Virus record (IMG/VR): IMGVR_UViG_3300025282_000157
Span: 1 to 30,312 of that record
From: a virus
DNA: 30,312 nt
Direction: 5' to 3' (one strand)
Part shown: positions 18,194 through 24,056 of the stretch, in pieces
Layout: each line of letters opens with the position of its first letter
Position numbering within the stretch: the first letter of the stretch is position 1
Position numbers and translations under genes: made by a program
Notes under the pieces: generated by a model
The model's database searches: none
Told to the model about the DNA's origin: nothing
The model's input: the letters and a program-made list of their open reading frames with translations, nothing else

Positions 18194-18355
18194 ATGGAGT
18201 TGAGCACCCTATTTTTAGAGATCGGCTTCGGCTCATTGGCGAGCCTGCTCGGCATAGTTTGGAAAATCCATCGAGATCGGATCTCCGAAATCGAGGACAG
18301 GCTCCGCGAAATCGAGCACGAGGTGATTCGGCTTGTGGCACAACGGGATATGTAG
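18194..18355 (+). CDS. Small holin-like membrane protein (53 aa)
   Basis: This short ORF directly follows the endolysin. One hydrophobic segment (about residues 5-23, LFLEIGFGSLASLLGIVW) is followed by a charged helix (ISEIEDRLREIEHEVIRLVA) with heptad-like spacing. Basic residues right after the membrane segment (KIHRDR) suggest an N-out, C-in topology, so it is not a classical inner-membrane spanin. A holin, holin accessory or XhlA-like role is plausible from its place between endolysin and lipoprotein. AAGGG lies 8 bases before the ATG. Family not recognised; the frame is short but well formed. Confidence 0.55.
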   Translation: MELSTLFLEIGFGSLASLLGIVWKIHRDRISEIEDRLREIEHEVIRLVAQRDM

Positions 18356-18380
18356 AGATCCTGATCACGATGGTGTGGCT

Positions 18381-18833
18381 ATGCTCAATTTTCGCTTTCT
18401 GCTCGGACTTGCTCTTCTGATCTTTCTCGTCGCCGCGTGTACGCAAGCGCAGCGGAACCTTTTCAAAAGCAGCTTAATCGGCGTCGCCGAGTGCGGGTTT
18501 TACACTACGGTCGGATGCGCGGCACAGGCAACCGGTGGGTGCGCTCAACCAGAGGCCGATTGGTCCGCGCCTGATTGGGCTTCATACAAGGACTGTCTCG
18601 TGACGCGGGGATCATCGTGTACGGGCTCGGGGATCGCGCGTTGCCTCTTTGGCGGATTACGCCGGGCGGTGGGTGGGTCCATTATTGCGGGCGGGGCGGG
18701 ATGCACTGGCGAGGGCGATCTTAATCTCGTGAAGGAATGCAGCCGGGACTCCGAGGCCGAGACGCAATCAGAAGCGGTCCAAGCCGTCGCGGCGTGCTAT
18801 CGGGTCGTTTGTCTAGGAGAGAGCCGCGAGTAG
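18381..18833 (+). CDS. Cysteine-rich lipoprotein in the lysis cassette
   Basis: This 150-residue protein starts with a lipoprotein signal: basic N-region, hydrophobic stretch (FLLGLALLIFLVAAC) and lipobox VAAC with C20. It would be lipidated and placed in the outer membrane or periplasmic face. Ten further cysteines follow at 38, 46, 54, 72, 80, 88, 108, 120, 139 and 144. Those at 38/46/54 and 72/80/88 have exact C-X7-C-X7-C spacing. Its place after the endolysin fits an outer-membrane spanin role, but it lacks the Pro-rich body of Rz1 and is much longer. It overlaps the convergent minus-strand gene by 21 bases. GTG 18375 is an alternative start. Confidence 0.6.
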   Translation: MLNFRFLLGLALLIFLVAACTQAQRNLFKSSLIGVAECGFYTTVGCAAQATGGCAQPEADWSAPDWASYKDCLVTRGSSCTGSGIARCLFGGLRRAVGGSIIAGGAGCTGEGDLNLVKECSRDSEAETQSEAVQAVAACYRVVCLGESRE

Positions 18834-19070
18834 TTGGCTTTTCGACATCGAGCGATAGCCCTCAACCCCCGCCGCCGATGCAAGCTTTCGGAGTTCGCTC
18901 ACTTTCAACCCTGACAGATCCTCGCCGCCATCGTCGGCGGCAACTTCCACGGGCGCGGGCGCGGGTTTCGGGGCTCGTTTCGGTTTGGCTTTCGCCTCTG
19001 CCGCCTTTGCAAGCTCGGCGTGGTATGCCTTGTACCTCGCGCCGTACGTGTCGTCGTGGTGACCTTTCAT
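18813..19070 (-). CDS. SAP/Rho-N-like small protein
   Basis: This 85-residue protein is on the minus strand, against the flanking genes. The N-terminus is polar (HHDDTYGARYKAYHAELAK) and is followed by an Ala/Lys/Pro-rich linker (residues 24-45). Residues 52-84 match a Rho termination factor N-terminal or SAP/HeH-type helix-extension-helix (LSGLKVSELRKLASAAGVEG, ending SKSQLLAAL). Such domains bind nucleic acid or occur in phage structural or connector-associated proteins. It overlaps the upstream minus-strand gene by ATGA and has no own ribosome site, so it is probably coupled. The 3' end overlaps the lipoprotein gene. Function is otherwise unknown. Confidence 0.65.
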   Translation of the reverse strand: MKGHHDDTYGARYKAYHAELAKAAEAKAKPKRAPKPAPAPVEVAADDGGEDLSGLKVSELRKLASAAGVEGYRSMSKSQLLAALS

Positions 19071-19396
19071 GCTTTGTCGCTCGTGTTAAATGTGATCGTC
19101 ATCGTTCCGGTGTTGTTGTCGGCCCATGTGACGTACAAGGCATAGACCGGATCGAGGCCCGCCGCCGCTGACGTTACGAGCGCAGAAGACCCAGACCCGT
19201 TTCCCGCCGCCCCAGTTACGACCGTGTGGGAGTACGCGACAGGACTCTGGGCGTGCAGTGTGACGCCCACCGTATACGTGAATCCCTCCAGGGTGCTCAT
19301 CATCCTTAGAGCCCAGCTCTCTGCGCTTTGAATGTAGATCGTGGCGTTTCCGTCGTTCGCGGTCGATTGGTTGACGATGATTTCCGAGCGGGCCAT
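19067..19396 (-). CDS. Beta-rich unknown protein of minus-strand cassette
   Basis: This 109-residue protein is first in a two-gene minus-strand unit. The frame is open further upstream, but the start is well fixed: ATG at 19396 is preceded by TAAGGGAGG with 5-base spacing. A TGGACA-17-TAGTAT promoter lies just before that. The sequence is strand-rich in Thr, Ser, Val and Ala (TYTVGVTLHAQSPVAYSHTV, ending GTMTITFN), with short Gly/Asn turns. It resembles small virion surface or decoration proteins in composition. I recognise no family. Because it has its own promoter and orientation, it is a moron-like addition (inference). Confidence 0.65.
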   Translation of the reverse strand: MARSEIIVNQSTANDGNATIYIQSAESWALRMMSTLEGFTYTVGVTLHAQSPVAYSHTVVTGAAGNGSGSSALVTSAAAGLDPVYALYVTWADNNTGTMTITFNTSDKA

Positions 19397-19419
19397 GCGT
19401 GCCTCCCTTATTTGCACCG

Positions 19420-19448
19420 ATACTACCCCCACCCCCCGCGCGTGTCCA
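19420..19448 (-). promoter_or_regulatory. Minus-strand promoter of the two-gene cassette
   Basis: On the minus strand TGGACA (19448-19443) and TAGTAT (19425-19420) are 17 bases apart, matching the sigma-70 consensus at 5/6 and 4/6. A start near 19413 would give a short leader containing the GGGAGG site of the gene starting at 19396. The spacing is ideal, but the spacer is very G-rich. Confidence 0.5.
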
Positions 19449-19618
19449 CGCGAAACCCAGCGGGCCTGAGCTGCCGCGGCGGCGTCATAACCGGGCATCG
19501 TTGTCACTACGTCGAATCGAGATCCCCGCGGGCAATTCGTCGGTGTAGTTCGATAGAGAGAGGGGGGGGATGAATGCGCCGAAAAATCCTCCATTCGTCC
19601 CCTACCCCCGCGGGCAGC

Positions 19619-19669
19619 GTACGCGGTACAATAAAAGGGTTGACATACTTGTACGGAGTACGATAGTGT
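19619..19669 (+). promoter_or_regulatory. Early-type promoter flanked by two GTAC-N3-GTAC palindromes
   Basis: A perfect TTGACA (19640-19645) lies 18 bases before TAGTGT (19664-19669), a weak -10. Two 11-bp palindromes of form GTAC-N3-GTAC occur at 19619-19629 and 19651-19661. Their centres are 32 bp apart, about three helical turns. One is upstream of the -35 and one is within the spacer. That geometry fits operators for a dimeric repressor. The small HTH proteins at 20929 and 23811 are candidates; which one binds, if either, is unknown. Confidence 0.55.
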
Positions 19670-19708
19670 CGGGGCATGGTTAGGAACCCAACAACGGAGG
19701 ATCGGACG

Positions 19709-19915
19709 ATGAGAAACACCACACCCAGCAATTGCGTTTACTACTACGACCCAAGCGCGAACCGCTACATGGCGGCCACGCTTGTTCCGGCATACCTTGG
19801 CGGGACGGCTAAAACGCTCGCGGCTTTACGGGATGAGGTCACCAAAATGGGCTTCTACGCGGTTGTTGGGTCCACGAGCATCGGCCCGCCTGACGACGCG
19901 CCAGAAAGCCGCTAG
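19709..19915 (+). CDS. Small unknown early protein (68 aa)
   Basis: This is the first gene behind the TTGACA promoter and paired palindromes. ATG 19709 is chosen because GGAGG lies 8 bases upstream; the frame is also open from ATG 19676, which has no site and would overlap the likely transcript start. The protein begins with a polar segment containing NCVYYYDPSANRYM and continues through a short helix (TLAALRDEVTKMGFYAVVG). It ends in a Pro/Asp-rich tail. No family is recognised. Being first after a regulated promoter, it may be an early host-takeover or anti-defence protein, which is speculation. Confidence 0.55.
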   Translation: MRNTTPSNCVYYYDPSANRYMAATLVPAYLGGTAKTLAALRDEVTKMGFYAVVGSTSIGPPDDAPESR

Positions 19916-20006
19916 GGCTCAACCCACCCTCGGGCGCCTGACACACCGTCGGGCGCCTCATGGGTGCGTTGACGCGCCCGCAAGGAACCAAACACAGGAG
20001 GACGTT
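19916..20006 (+). promoter_or_regulatory. Intercistronic direct repeats and hairpin
   Basis: Two copies of TCGGGCGCCT occur at 19930-19939 and 19949-19958, 19 bp apart. They are followed by a 7-bp stem with one G-T pair, GGGTGCG and CGCGCCC, around a TTGA loop (19962-19979). The AGGAGG ribosome site of the next gene follows. This could process or regulate the mRNA between the first and second gene of the operon. Confidence 0.35.
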
Positions 20007-20285
20007 ATGAAAATCGAGACAGTGATACAAGTCGCGGTAATTCGTTCGATAGACGCTTTGGATGGTGATCGAATCGAAGATGCAGCACGCGACGCGCTTG
20101 TCGATGTGACGTGGCGCAAGGTGTCGCGCTTCATCCAGCCCGCCATCGATTGCTGCGGACAGGATGAGCGTTTCGGTGTTGTGTTGAGCGAGGCTTTGCG
20201 GATGTGGTTAGAAGCACAGCCGAGAGTGCATCGTGCGCTTTGTGCAGCTGGGGAGGAGCACGCGGTGGTGGAGGTGACGTTATGA
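20007..20285 (+). CDS. Unknown early protein (92 aa)
   Basis: ATG 20007 is preceded by AGGAGG, a strong site, and the stop overlaps the next start as ATGA. The 92-residue product is mostly helical and slightly acidic. Features include DALDGDRIEDAARDALVDVT, a central pair of cysteines (DCCGQDE), and a helix WLEAQPRVHRALCAAGEEH. No domain is recognised. It is translated in an operon with the flanking unknown genes under the 19640 promoter, and was probably acquired or kept for early functions. Confidence 0.6.
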   Translation: MKIETVIQVAVIRSIDALDGDRIEDAARDALVDVTWRKVSRFIQPAIDCCGQDERFGVVLSEALRMWLEAQPRVHRALCAAGEEHAVVEVTL

Positions 20286-20866
20286 TCGACATGGAACCGA
20301 GGAAAATCACAGCGAAGTGGGTGGGCCAGTCTTTGCCAGATAAGAAGTTCCCGCGATCAAAAGGCAAAAAGAGCAGCGGTCTGATCGTGACCGCTAGCAA
20401 GGGTGGAGGCGTCAGCGTGTCGTTTGACTTCTCAGGATGCCCAGAGGAAACGCTGCCCTACACGCTTCGGCAGGGGAGAGAGAAGTGGTTCGCCAAGGTG
20501 CGCCGCGCTCTGGCTAAGCCATGCGACCGCAATGGGTGGATCATTGTTCAGCCCGGGGGGCAGACCGGCCCAGAGTTGATCGTCGTGCACGCGGCGAGCG
20601 ATCTAGCCTATGCCCTCGAAAGCCAAACGGGCACCCCCAGGCCGCCGACGGTGGAGCCCGACAAGCCGAACGGTGTCGGCGTATTGCACACGGTCTACCT
20701 GACGCGCGGCGAGCTGGTGTCTCGGTTGCGCCTCGCGGGCATAGAGATCCCCGATCTCGGGCCGCGGCTGCACGTCACCACGTCGGACGTCAACAGCCAG
20801 TGCGACAACTGCGAGGGCCGCCAAGGGGTGGCTGTAACTGACCTGACGGTAGAGTGGAGGGGTTGA
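20282..20866 (+). CDS. Unknown protein with C-terminal cysteine pair (194 aa)
   Basis: The gene starts in an ATGA overlap with its upstream neighbour. The 194-residue product begins with a basic, strand-rich segment (KKFPRSKGKKSSGLIVTASK). A middle with alternating strands and helices follows. A Pro-rich linker (GTPRPPTVEPDKPNG) sits near 122-136. The C-terminal segment contains CDNCEGRQG, a CxxC that could be half of a metal site. I do not recognise a family. The stop codon lies in the left arm of a large hairpin (20861-20915), so termination and mRNA folding may be linked. Confidence 0.6.
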   Translation: MIDMEPRKITAKWVGQSLPDKKFPRSKGKKSSGLIVTASKGGGVSVSFDFSGCPEETLPYTLRQGREKWFAKVRRALAKPCDRNGWIIVQPGGQTGPELIVVHAASDLAYALESQTGTPRPPTVEPDKPNGVGVLHTVYLTRGELVSRLRLAGIEIPDLGPRLHVTTSDVNSQCDNCEGRQGVAVTDLTVEWRG

Positions 20867-20915
20867 CCGCTGCCCATGCCCCCGAGCGCTCGGGGGCATG
20901 CTCGGAAGGTCAACC
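20861..20915 (+). repeat. Nested hairpin with perfect 26-bp inner palindrome
   Basis: An outer 8-bp inverted repeat pairs GGTTGACC (20861-20868) with GGTCAACC (20908-20915). Inside it lies a perfect 26-base palindrome (20875-20900), giving a GC-rich stem of 11-12 bp. The two stems are joined by 6- and 7-base internal loops. The left arm contains the stop codon of the upstream gene, and the next ATG is 14 bases past the structure. There is no T tract, so it may be a pause, processing or protein-binding element rather than a classic terminator. Confidence 0.7.
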
Positions 20916-20928
20916 GACGGAGTGAGTA

Positions 20929-21147
20929 ATGGCAACGACTGAGGATTTGATCAGGTGGCGAAAGGGCGGTGGTTTGTCGCGCGCGCAGGCGGCCGAGGTG
21001 CTCGGTGTGTCTTACGATGCGATCGTCTCTTGGGAGATTGGGCGGCGGCGGTTTGGTGGCGCGGCGGGCGCGCTCCTCGATGTGATTCTATGCAACCCCG
21101 AGATCGCGGCGAGCAGGATCGCAGCGGTCGAGAAAATGCCCCGTTGA
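20929..21147 (+). CDS. Small Xre-family HTH regulator
   Basis: This 72-residue protein has a helix-turn-helix of the Xre/Cro type. Residues 5-33 (DLIRWRKGGGLSRAQAAEVL, then GVSYDAIVSWEIGRR) match the usual RxxxGLSQxxxAxxLGVSxxxVSxWExGRR pattern, so it should bind DNA as a dimer. The rest is a short helical tail without a protease or ligand domain, so it is Cro-like rather than a full CI. The ATG has GGAG 7 bases upstream. It ends the plus-strand early operon and may control the GTAC palindromes at 19619-19661, which is inference. Confidence 0.8.
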   Translation: MATTEDLIRWRKGGGLSRAQAAEVLGVSYDAIVSWEIGRRRFGGAAGALLDVILCNPEIAASRIAAVEKMPR

Positions 21148-21185
21148 CGCCGGGACCACACGCGCCTCTCCAGGAACCCACAAAG

Positions 21186-21203
21186 CCCCGACAGAAGACG
21201 GGG
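21186..21203. terminator. Possible bidirectional terminator between convergent genes
   Basis: CCCCG (21186-21190) and CGGGG (21199-21203) form a 5-bp GC stem with an 8-base loop in the 107-bp gap between convergent transcripts. An AAA precedes it, which becomes TTT on the minus strand. The stem is short and there is no good T tract, so support is weak. Confidence 0.3.
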
Positions 21204-21254
21204 TGCGCCGCAGGCGAACGACACAAGCGCAGAACCTCCGCGCTCTTATGACTT

Positions 21255-21599
21255 TCACGATCCACCAAACGAGCGCTCCAGACCCTCGAAAGATCGAGCG
21301 CGATCGATCGCATCCGACGCCACCATCATCTCGTCCCGCGTAAGCGGCACCACGGGCGGGACGCTCTCCAGCTCCTCCAGGGTGTACCCCCACCCCCATA
21401 GAAGCTCAGACGCGCGCTCGGCGATCTGCTCGTTTGGGCAGATGGCGACGCCGTGGTGCCAGGACGCGCCGAGGCGGCAGAGTTCGCCCAGCGGCTCAGG
21501 TAGCATCGGCGGCGGGCTCGGTCGAAGGTTCACGACGCGAGATCGACCAAACCTCGCCCACCGTCGCAGTCGGCCCAAAACGATTGATAAGGCGATCAA
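21255..21599 (-). CDS. Unknown protein at end of recombination operon
   Basis: This 114-residue protein starts at TTG 21599 in a TTGA overlap with the Sak4-like gene and has GGGGGTG upstream, so it is translationally coupled. An internal Met at residue 32 could be an alternative start. The C-terminal part carries a polar helical domain (NEQIAERASELLWGWGYTLE) and then RDEMMVASDAIDRARSFEGL. Two cysteines (LCRLGA, ICPNEQ) do not form an obvious motif. No family is recognised. By operon membership it may help recombination or replication. Confidence 0.5.
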   Translation of the reverse strand: MIALSIVLGRLRRWARFGRSRVVNLRPSPPPMLPEPLGELCRLGASWHHGVAICPNEQIAERASELLWGWGYTLEELESVPPVVPLTRDEMMVASDAIDRARSFEGLERSFGGS

Positions 21600-22372
21600 G
21601 CTGCACCCCCGACGAGTTGAGGGGCTGCCGATTTCTCGGCGCCCGGTTTGGATTGTCGGCGTTTGTATTCTGCGCGGAAAAATTCAAGGTACACCTCCGG
21701 GTTGAGTTCAAAAACGGCGGGAAGGATCCCCGTTCTATCCTTTGCGATCCTCGACTCGCTCGGTTGGGTTTCGACGACGCGCCGCTCGCCCTGGATCGTG
21801 GCGCGCATCACGACGTCGCAGAGGCTCGTCACGATCTGGCCCGCCTTACCGCTAACCGATGGCATCACGCGCTGCACGACCGGTCCCTTGTACCTTTCGT
21901 CGGCGCGGATGATGTGCCCGTCGGTGGCTACGCTCACCGTCTTCTCGTGGCTCAGCCACACGACGCCGAACGGACCCGCGGCGAGGAGTTTCAGCGCGTC
22001 GTTCAGGCGCCGGTTGACGAGGCCCCAGGCGCGGATCCCGCCGCCGCGATCTGTCATATCCTCGATGTTGAGCTTGGCGCAGACGTGGCGGATCGCGAGA
22101 GATACGATCTCGTCGAGGGTGTCGACTATCACGACGCGGAACGTGTGATCGCCGCTGAGCAACGCGCGGATCGCCTCGTCCAGCTCGGGCCAACTCGTCA
22201 CGGGAACCTGATACGTGTGGAGGTGTTTCAATCCCTGCTCTGTGTCTAGGAACACAGCGTCTTTGAGGTTCGCGCAAAAGGTCGATTTACCCACCCCCGG
22301 CGCGCCGTATAGCAGCACCGATTGGGCATACGGATCGAGAACGCGAGGCGTGGGTTCAGTAGGGAGGCGCAT
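21596..22372 (-). CDS. Sak4-like RecA-fold ATPase (recombination)
   Basis: This 258-residue protein is a P-loop ATPase of the AAA_24/Sak4 type, which acts with an exonuclease in phage homologous recombination. It has Walker A GAPGVGKST at 23-31 and Walker B VVIVDT at 80-85. A conserved-looking later strand is FGVVWLSHEKTVS. The ATG at 22372 has AAAGGA 6 bases upstream; the frame is open upstream, but that part overlaps the exonuclease gene. Its size and single RecA core match Sak4 proteins rather than RecA or UvsX. The C-terminal 30 residues are basic and Ala/Pro-rich, possibly for partner binding. Exonuclease genes lie directly upstream. Confidence 0.75.
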   Translation of the reverse strand: MRLPTEPTPRVLDPYAQSVLLYGAPGVGKSTFCANLKDAVFLDTEQGLKHLHTYQVPVTSWPELDEAIRALLSGDHTFRVVIVDTLDEIVSLAIRHVCAKLNIEDMTDRGGGIRAWGLVNRRLNDALKLLAAGPFGVVWLSHEKTVSVATDGHIIRADERYKGPVVQRVMPSVSGKAGQIVTSLCDVVMRATIQGERRVVETQPSESRIAKDRTGILPAVFELNPEVYLEFFRAEYKRRQSKPGAEKSAAPQLVGGAA

Positions 22373-23180
22373 CGTGTGTCCTTTTCGATAGCGAGAACCG
22401 TCGGCCCTCGGTTGTCTTGACGAACTCTCGCCACATCTCAGGGTGGGCGGCCTTGAATCCAGGCACGTCGAAACGCGACGAGACAACGATCGGCCAATTG
22501 ATACCGCGTCCATAGATCGCGGCGCGGTGGGTATCACCGATCCGCGCTTTGATCACGTTCTCGGCGGCGATCCTGTCGGCCTTCGCCTGGGCCTCTTCCG
22601 CCTTGGCGCGATCGTATGCGGCCACGGCAGTCGCTAGATCGTCGTCCCCGTCGAGGACGAGCACGTCAGCGGGTTGTTCCGCGTCGCCGTCATACAGATC
22701 GGAGAGAGCCGATCCGGTTTGCTTGGTTCCGTCGACGAGGGGCAGGGGATCGCGGCGCTCGACGCAACCCCAGAACTCAGCACACCGATCCTCAAGCTCG
22801 GCGATTGCCTCGGGATCTCGCTCGATGATGTGGACGTGGAAGCTCGGACCCGACACGAGGCCCGCGAGAACCGCGAACGTGTACTCGCCGCCGAGCACCG
22901 AGAGGTAGTGTTGAACCTGCCAGAAGTGGTTACGGGGATAATAATCGACGCCCCACTCCTTAGCGGCCCAAGGCGAAAGGCTCGTCTTTGCCTCGATGAT
23001 ACCTCGCCCTCGCGATCCCTCGACTATCAAGCGGTCTGGGTTCGCGCGCATATACGGGCGCGTCGGGTGCTCCAGCATCGGACACACTGCCACCCTCTTC
23101 GCCAACTCGGGATGCCGCCTTGATACCTCGTCGACGACTATATCCTCCAGTGCGTTTCCCCAGTGGAGAGCCTCGTTCAT
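22356..23180 (-). CDS. YqaJ-type exonuclease, C-terminal catalytic part
   Basis: This 274-residue ORF carries the nuclease core of a YqaJ viral recombinase. NEALHWGNALEDIV at the N-terminus is the motif normally in the middle of the family. ANPDR (D49), IIEAK (E63, K65) and FWQVQHYL (Q88/Q90) are the expected catalytic residues. After about residue 170 it is coiled coil rich in Ala/Glu/Lys. The N-terminal part of the family (GVGGSDAG block) is encoded by the separate upstream ORF in the -1 frame, with an ATGA overlap. It digests dsDNA ends to make ssDNA for the Sak4-like protein. It overlaps that gene by 17 bases. Confidence 0.75.
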   Translation of the reverse strand: MNEALHWGNALEDIVVDEVSRRHPELAKRVAVCPMLEHPTRPYMRANPDRLIVEGSRGRGIIEAKTSLSPWAAKEWGVDYYPRNHFWQVQHYLSVLGGEYTFAVLAGLVSGPSFHVHIIERDPEAIAELEDRCAEFWGCVERRDPLPLVDGTKQTGSALSDLYDGDAEQPADVLVLDGDDDLATAVAAYDRAKAEEAQAKADRIAAENVIKARIGDTHRAAIYGRGINWPIVVSSRFDVPGFKAAHPEMWREFVKTTEGRRFSLSKRTHDAPPY

Positions 23181-23407
23181 GGCTGCCGCCCTTGTCCATC
23201 GTCGGGTCGGGGGTGCAGTTCGGTCCCGGCAGATCCTCGCGTCTTGTCTAGGTAGACATCGAGCGGCGATGCCCACCGGCTCTCGCCCATGAGCGCGCCC
23301 GCATCACTGCCGCCGACACCCTTGGCGCGCTCCCCGTGCCACTCATCGAGGCTCATGGCGTGTGGATATCCGACGATCTTCGCGGATGTCGCAAGGTCTA
23401 AAACCAT
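23177..23407 (-). CDS. YqaJ-type exonuclease, N-terminal part (split gene)
   Basis: This 76-residue ORF contains the family's N-terminal block: GVGGSDAGALMGESRWASPL followed by DVYLDKTRG (residues 30-58). That matches the GIGGSDAAAILG...SPL..LEKTG pattern of YqaJ proteins. It then stops in TGA overlapped by the ATG of the catalytic ORF (ATGA). A five-C run lies near its end (CAC_CCC_CGA), where a -1 slip would fuse the two in frame. It may be a two-subunit enzyme, a programmed frameshift, or a sequencing or mutational frameshift. The start overlaps the upstream stop as TAATG, with GGGAGA upstream. Confidence 0.7.
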   Translation of the reverse strand: MVLDLATSAKIVGYPHAMSLDEWHGERAKGVGGSDAGALMGESRWASPLDVYLDKTRGSAGTELHPRPDDGQGRQP

Positions 23408-23619
23408 TATTCTATATCTCCCAGCGTGATCCGCGCGCCTCTGATAAAGTGCGCGGCCTTGAGCACGTACCCCAACACCTCGATCGCGGTGTCGACGTCC
23501 TCGAAACTCGCCAGCCTATGAGCTGCCGCGCGAAGGTATGCCTGGGCGTTTCTCAGCTCGCGAACCGATGCCTCGACTGATATCTCGGGCTCGGCTGTGT
23601 CTTGGGTCGTGACGTCCAC
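23407..23619 (-). CDS. Small helical protein, first gene of recombination operon
   Basis: The ORF remains open from TTG 23733, but GTG 23619 gives a 70-residue helical protein (VRELRNAQAYLRAAAHRLAS, then VDTAIEVLGYVLKAAHFIRG). A TTGACA-18-AATACT promoter on this strand would start transcription close to 23619, so the mRNA may be leaderless. No Shine-Dalgarno is visible before this GTG. The family is not recognised; helix content and operon position suggest a small accessory or regulatory factor. It shares TAATG with the exonuclease N-terminal ORF. Confidence 0.45.
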   Translation of the reverse strand: MDVTTQDTAEPEISVEASVRELRNAQAYLRAAAHRLASFEDVDTAIEVLGYVLKAAHFIRGARITLGDIE

Positions 23620-23625
23620 GCCGCG

Positions 23626-23655
23626 AGTATTGACCGCGTGAAAAGGCTCTGTCAA
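23626..23655 (-). promoter_or_regulatory. Leftward promoter of recombination operon
   Basis: On the minus strand a perfect TTGACA (23655-23650) is 18 bases from AATACT (23631-23626), 4/6 to consensus. The predicted start is near 23619, at or next to the first GTG. An inverted repeat (CGCCCGCC at 23668-23675, GGCGGGCG at 23702-23709) lies between this and the rightward promoter. Confidence 0.45.
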
Positions 23656-23774
23656 GAACTCCGCGCTCGCCCGCCAGGAGCACACGCCCCGGGCCAAAGC
23701 GGGCGGGCGTTGCGTCCACTCTTTGCACCACAATACCCCGAAAACGAGGCCCGATGAGCGCCGCTTCGATTTTG

Positions 23775-23803
23775 TTGACGCTGTTTGATTTGTGCAATAT
23801 GGT
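23775..23803 (+). promoter_or_regulatory. Rightward promoter of replication operon
   Basis: TTGACG (23775-23780) and TATGGT (23798-23803) are 17 bases apart, 5/6 and 4/6 to consensus. The likely transcription start is 23810 or 23811, which coincides with the ATG of the Cro-like gene. That predicts a leaderless mRNA, as for lambda cI from its maintenance promoter. Confidence 0.6.
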
Positions 23804-23810
23804 CCGGCCC

Positions 23811-24056
23811 ATGAAACTCTCCGACTGGCTAGAAAACACCGGCACCTCGATCAACGCATTGGCAAACCTCGCAGACGTAAACGTCGCCACCGTCTGGCGG
23901 TATTTTCACGGGCGCGGTGGGCTCATGCGGTCGGATGTGGCGCTCAAGATATCCGAGGCCACGGGCTGGAAGGTTTCGGTTTTGGATCTGCTCTATCCGG
24001 GCCGAGACGTCGCGGTCATCATCGCGCCGAAAGGGACAGACAATGCGCCACAGTGA
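23811..24056 (+). CDS. Cro-like HTH regulator
   Basis: This 81-residue protein has a canonical HTH: MKLSDWLENTG then SINALANLADVNVATVWRYF, which matches the Xre pattern from its very first residue. It would bind operators between the divergent promoters and choose between left and right transcription (inference). I chose ATG 23811 because the fold starts there and it coincides with the predicted transcript start. In-frame ATGs at 23754 (with GAGG upstream) and 23799 are possible but would lie in or before the promoter. No C-terminal dimerisation or protease domain is seen. The next gene overlaps it by 14 bases. Confidence 0.7.
   Translation: MKLSDWLENTGTSINALANLADVNVATVWRYFHGRGGLMRSDVALKISEATGWKVSVLDLLYPGRDVAVIIAPKGTDNAPQ

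Larger units (their letters stand above)
19397..19708. other. Divergent intergenic control region (312 bp)
   Basis: No gene is supported here. It holds the minus-strand promoter at its left end and a plus-strand TTGACA promoter with two palindromes at its right end (19619-19669). The middle (about 19450-19610) contains a GA/G-rich run near 19553-19570 and no clear coding signal. The minus-strand frame of the neighbouring gene stays open through it, but no start with a ribosome site is seen upstream of 19396. Confidence 0.6.

Noticed and set aside
19676-19708. Upstream ATG 19676 as start of the first early gene
   Set aside because: It lies at the predicted transcript start and has no ribosome site, while ATG 19709 has GGAGG at good spacing.
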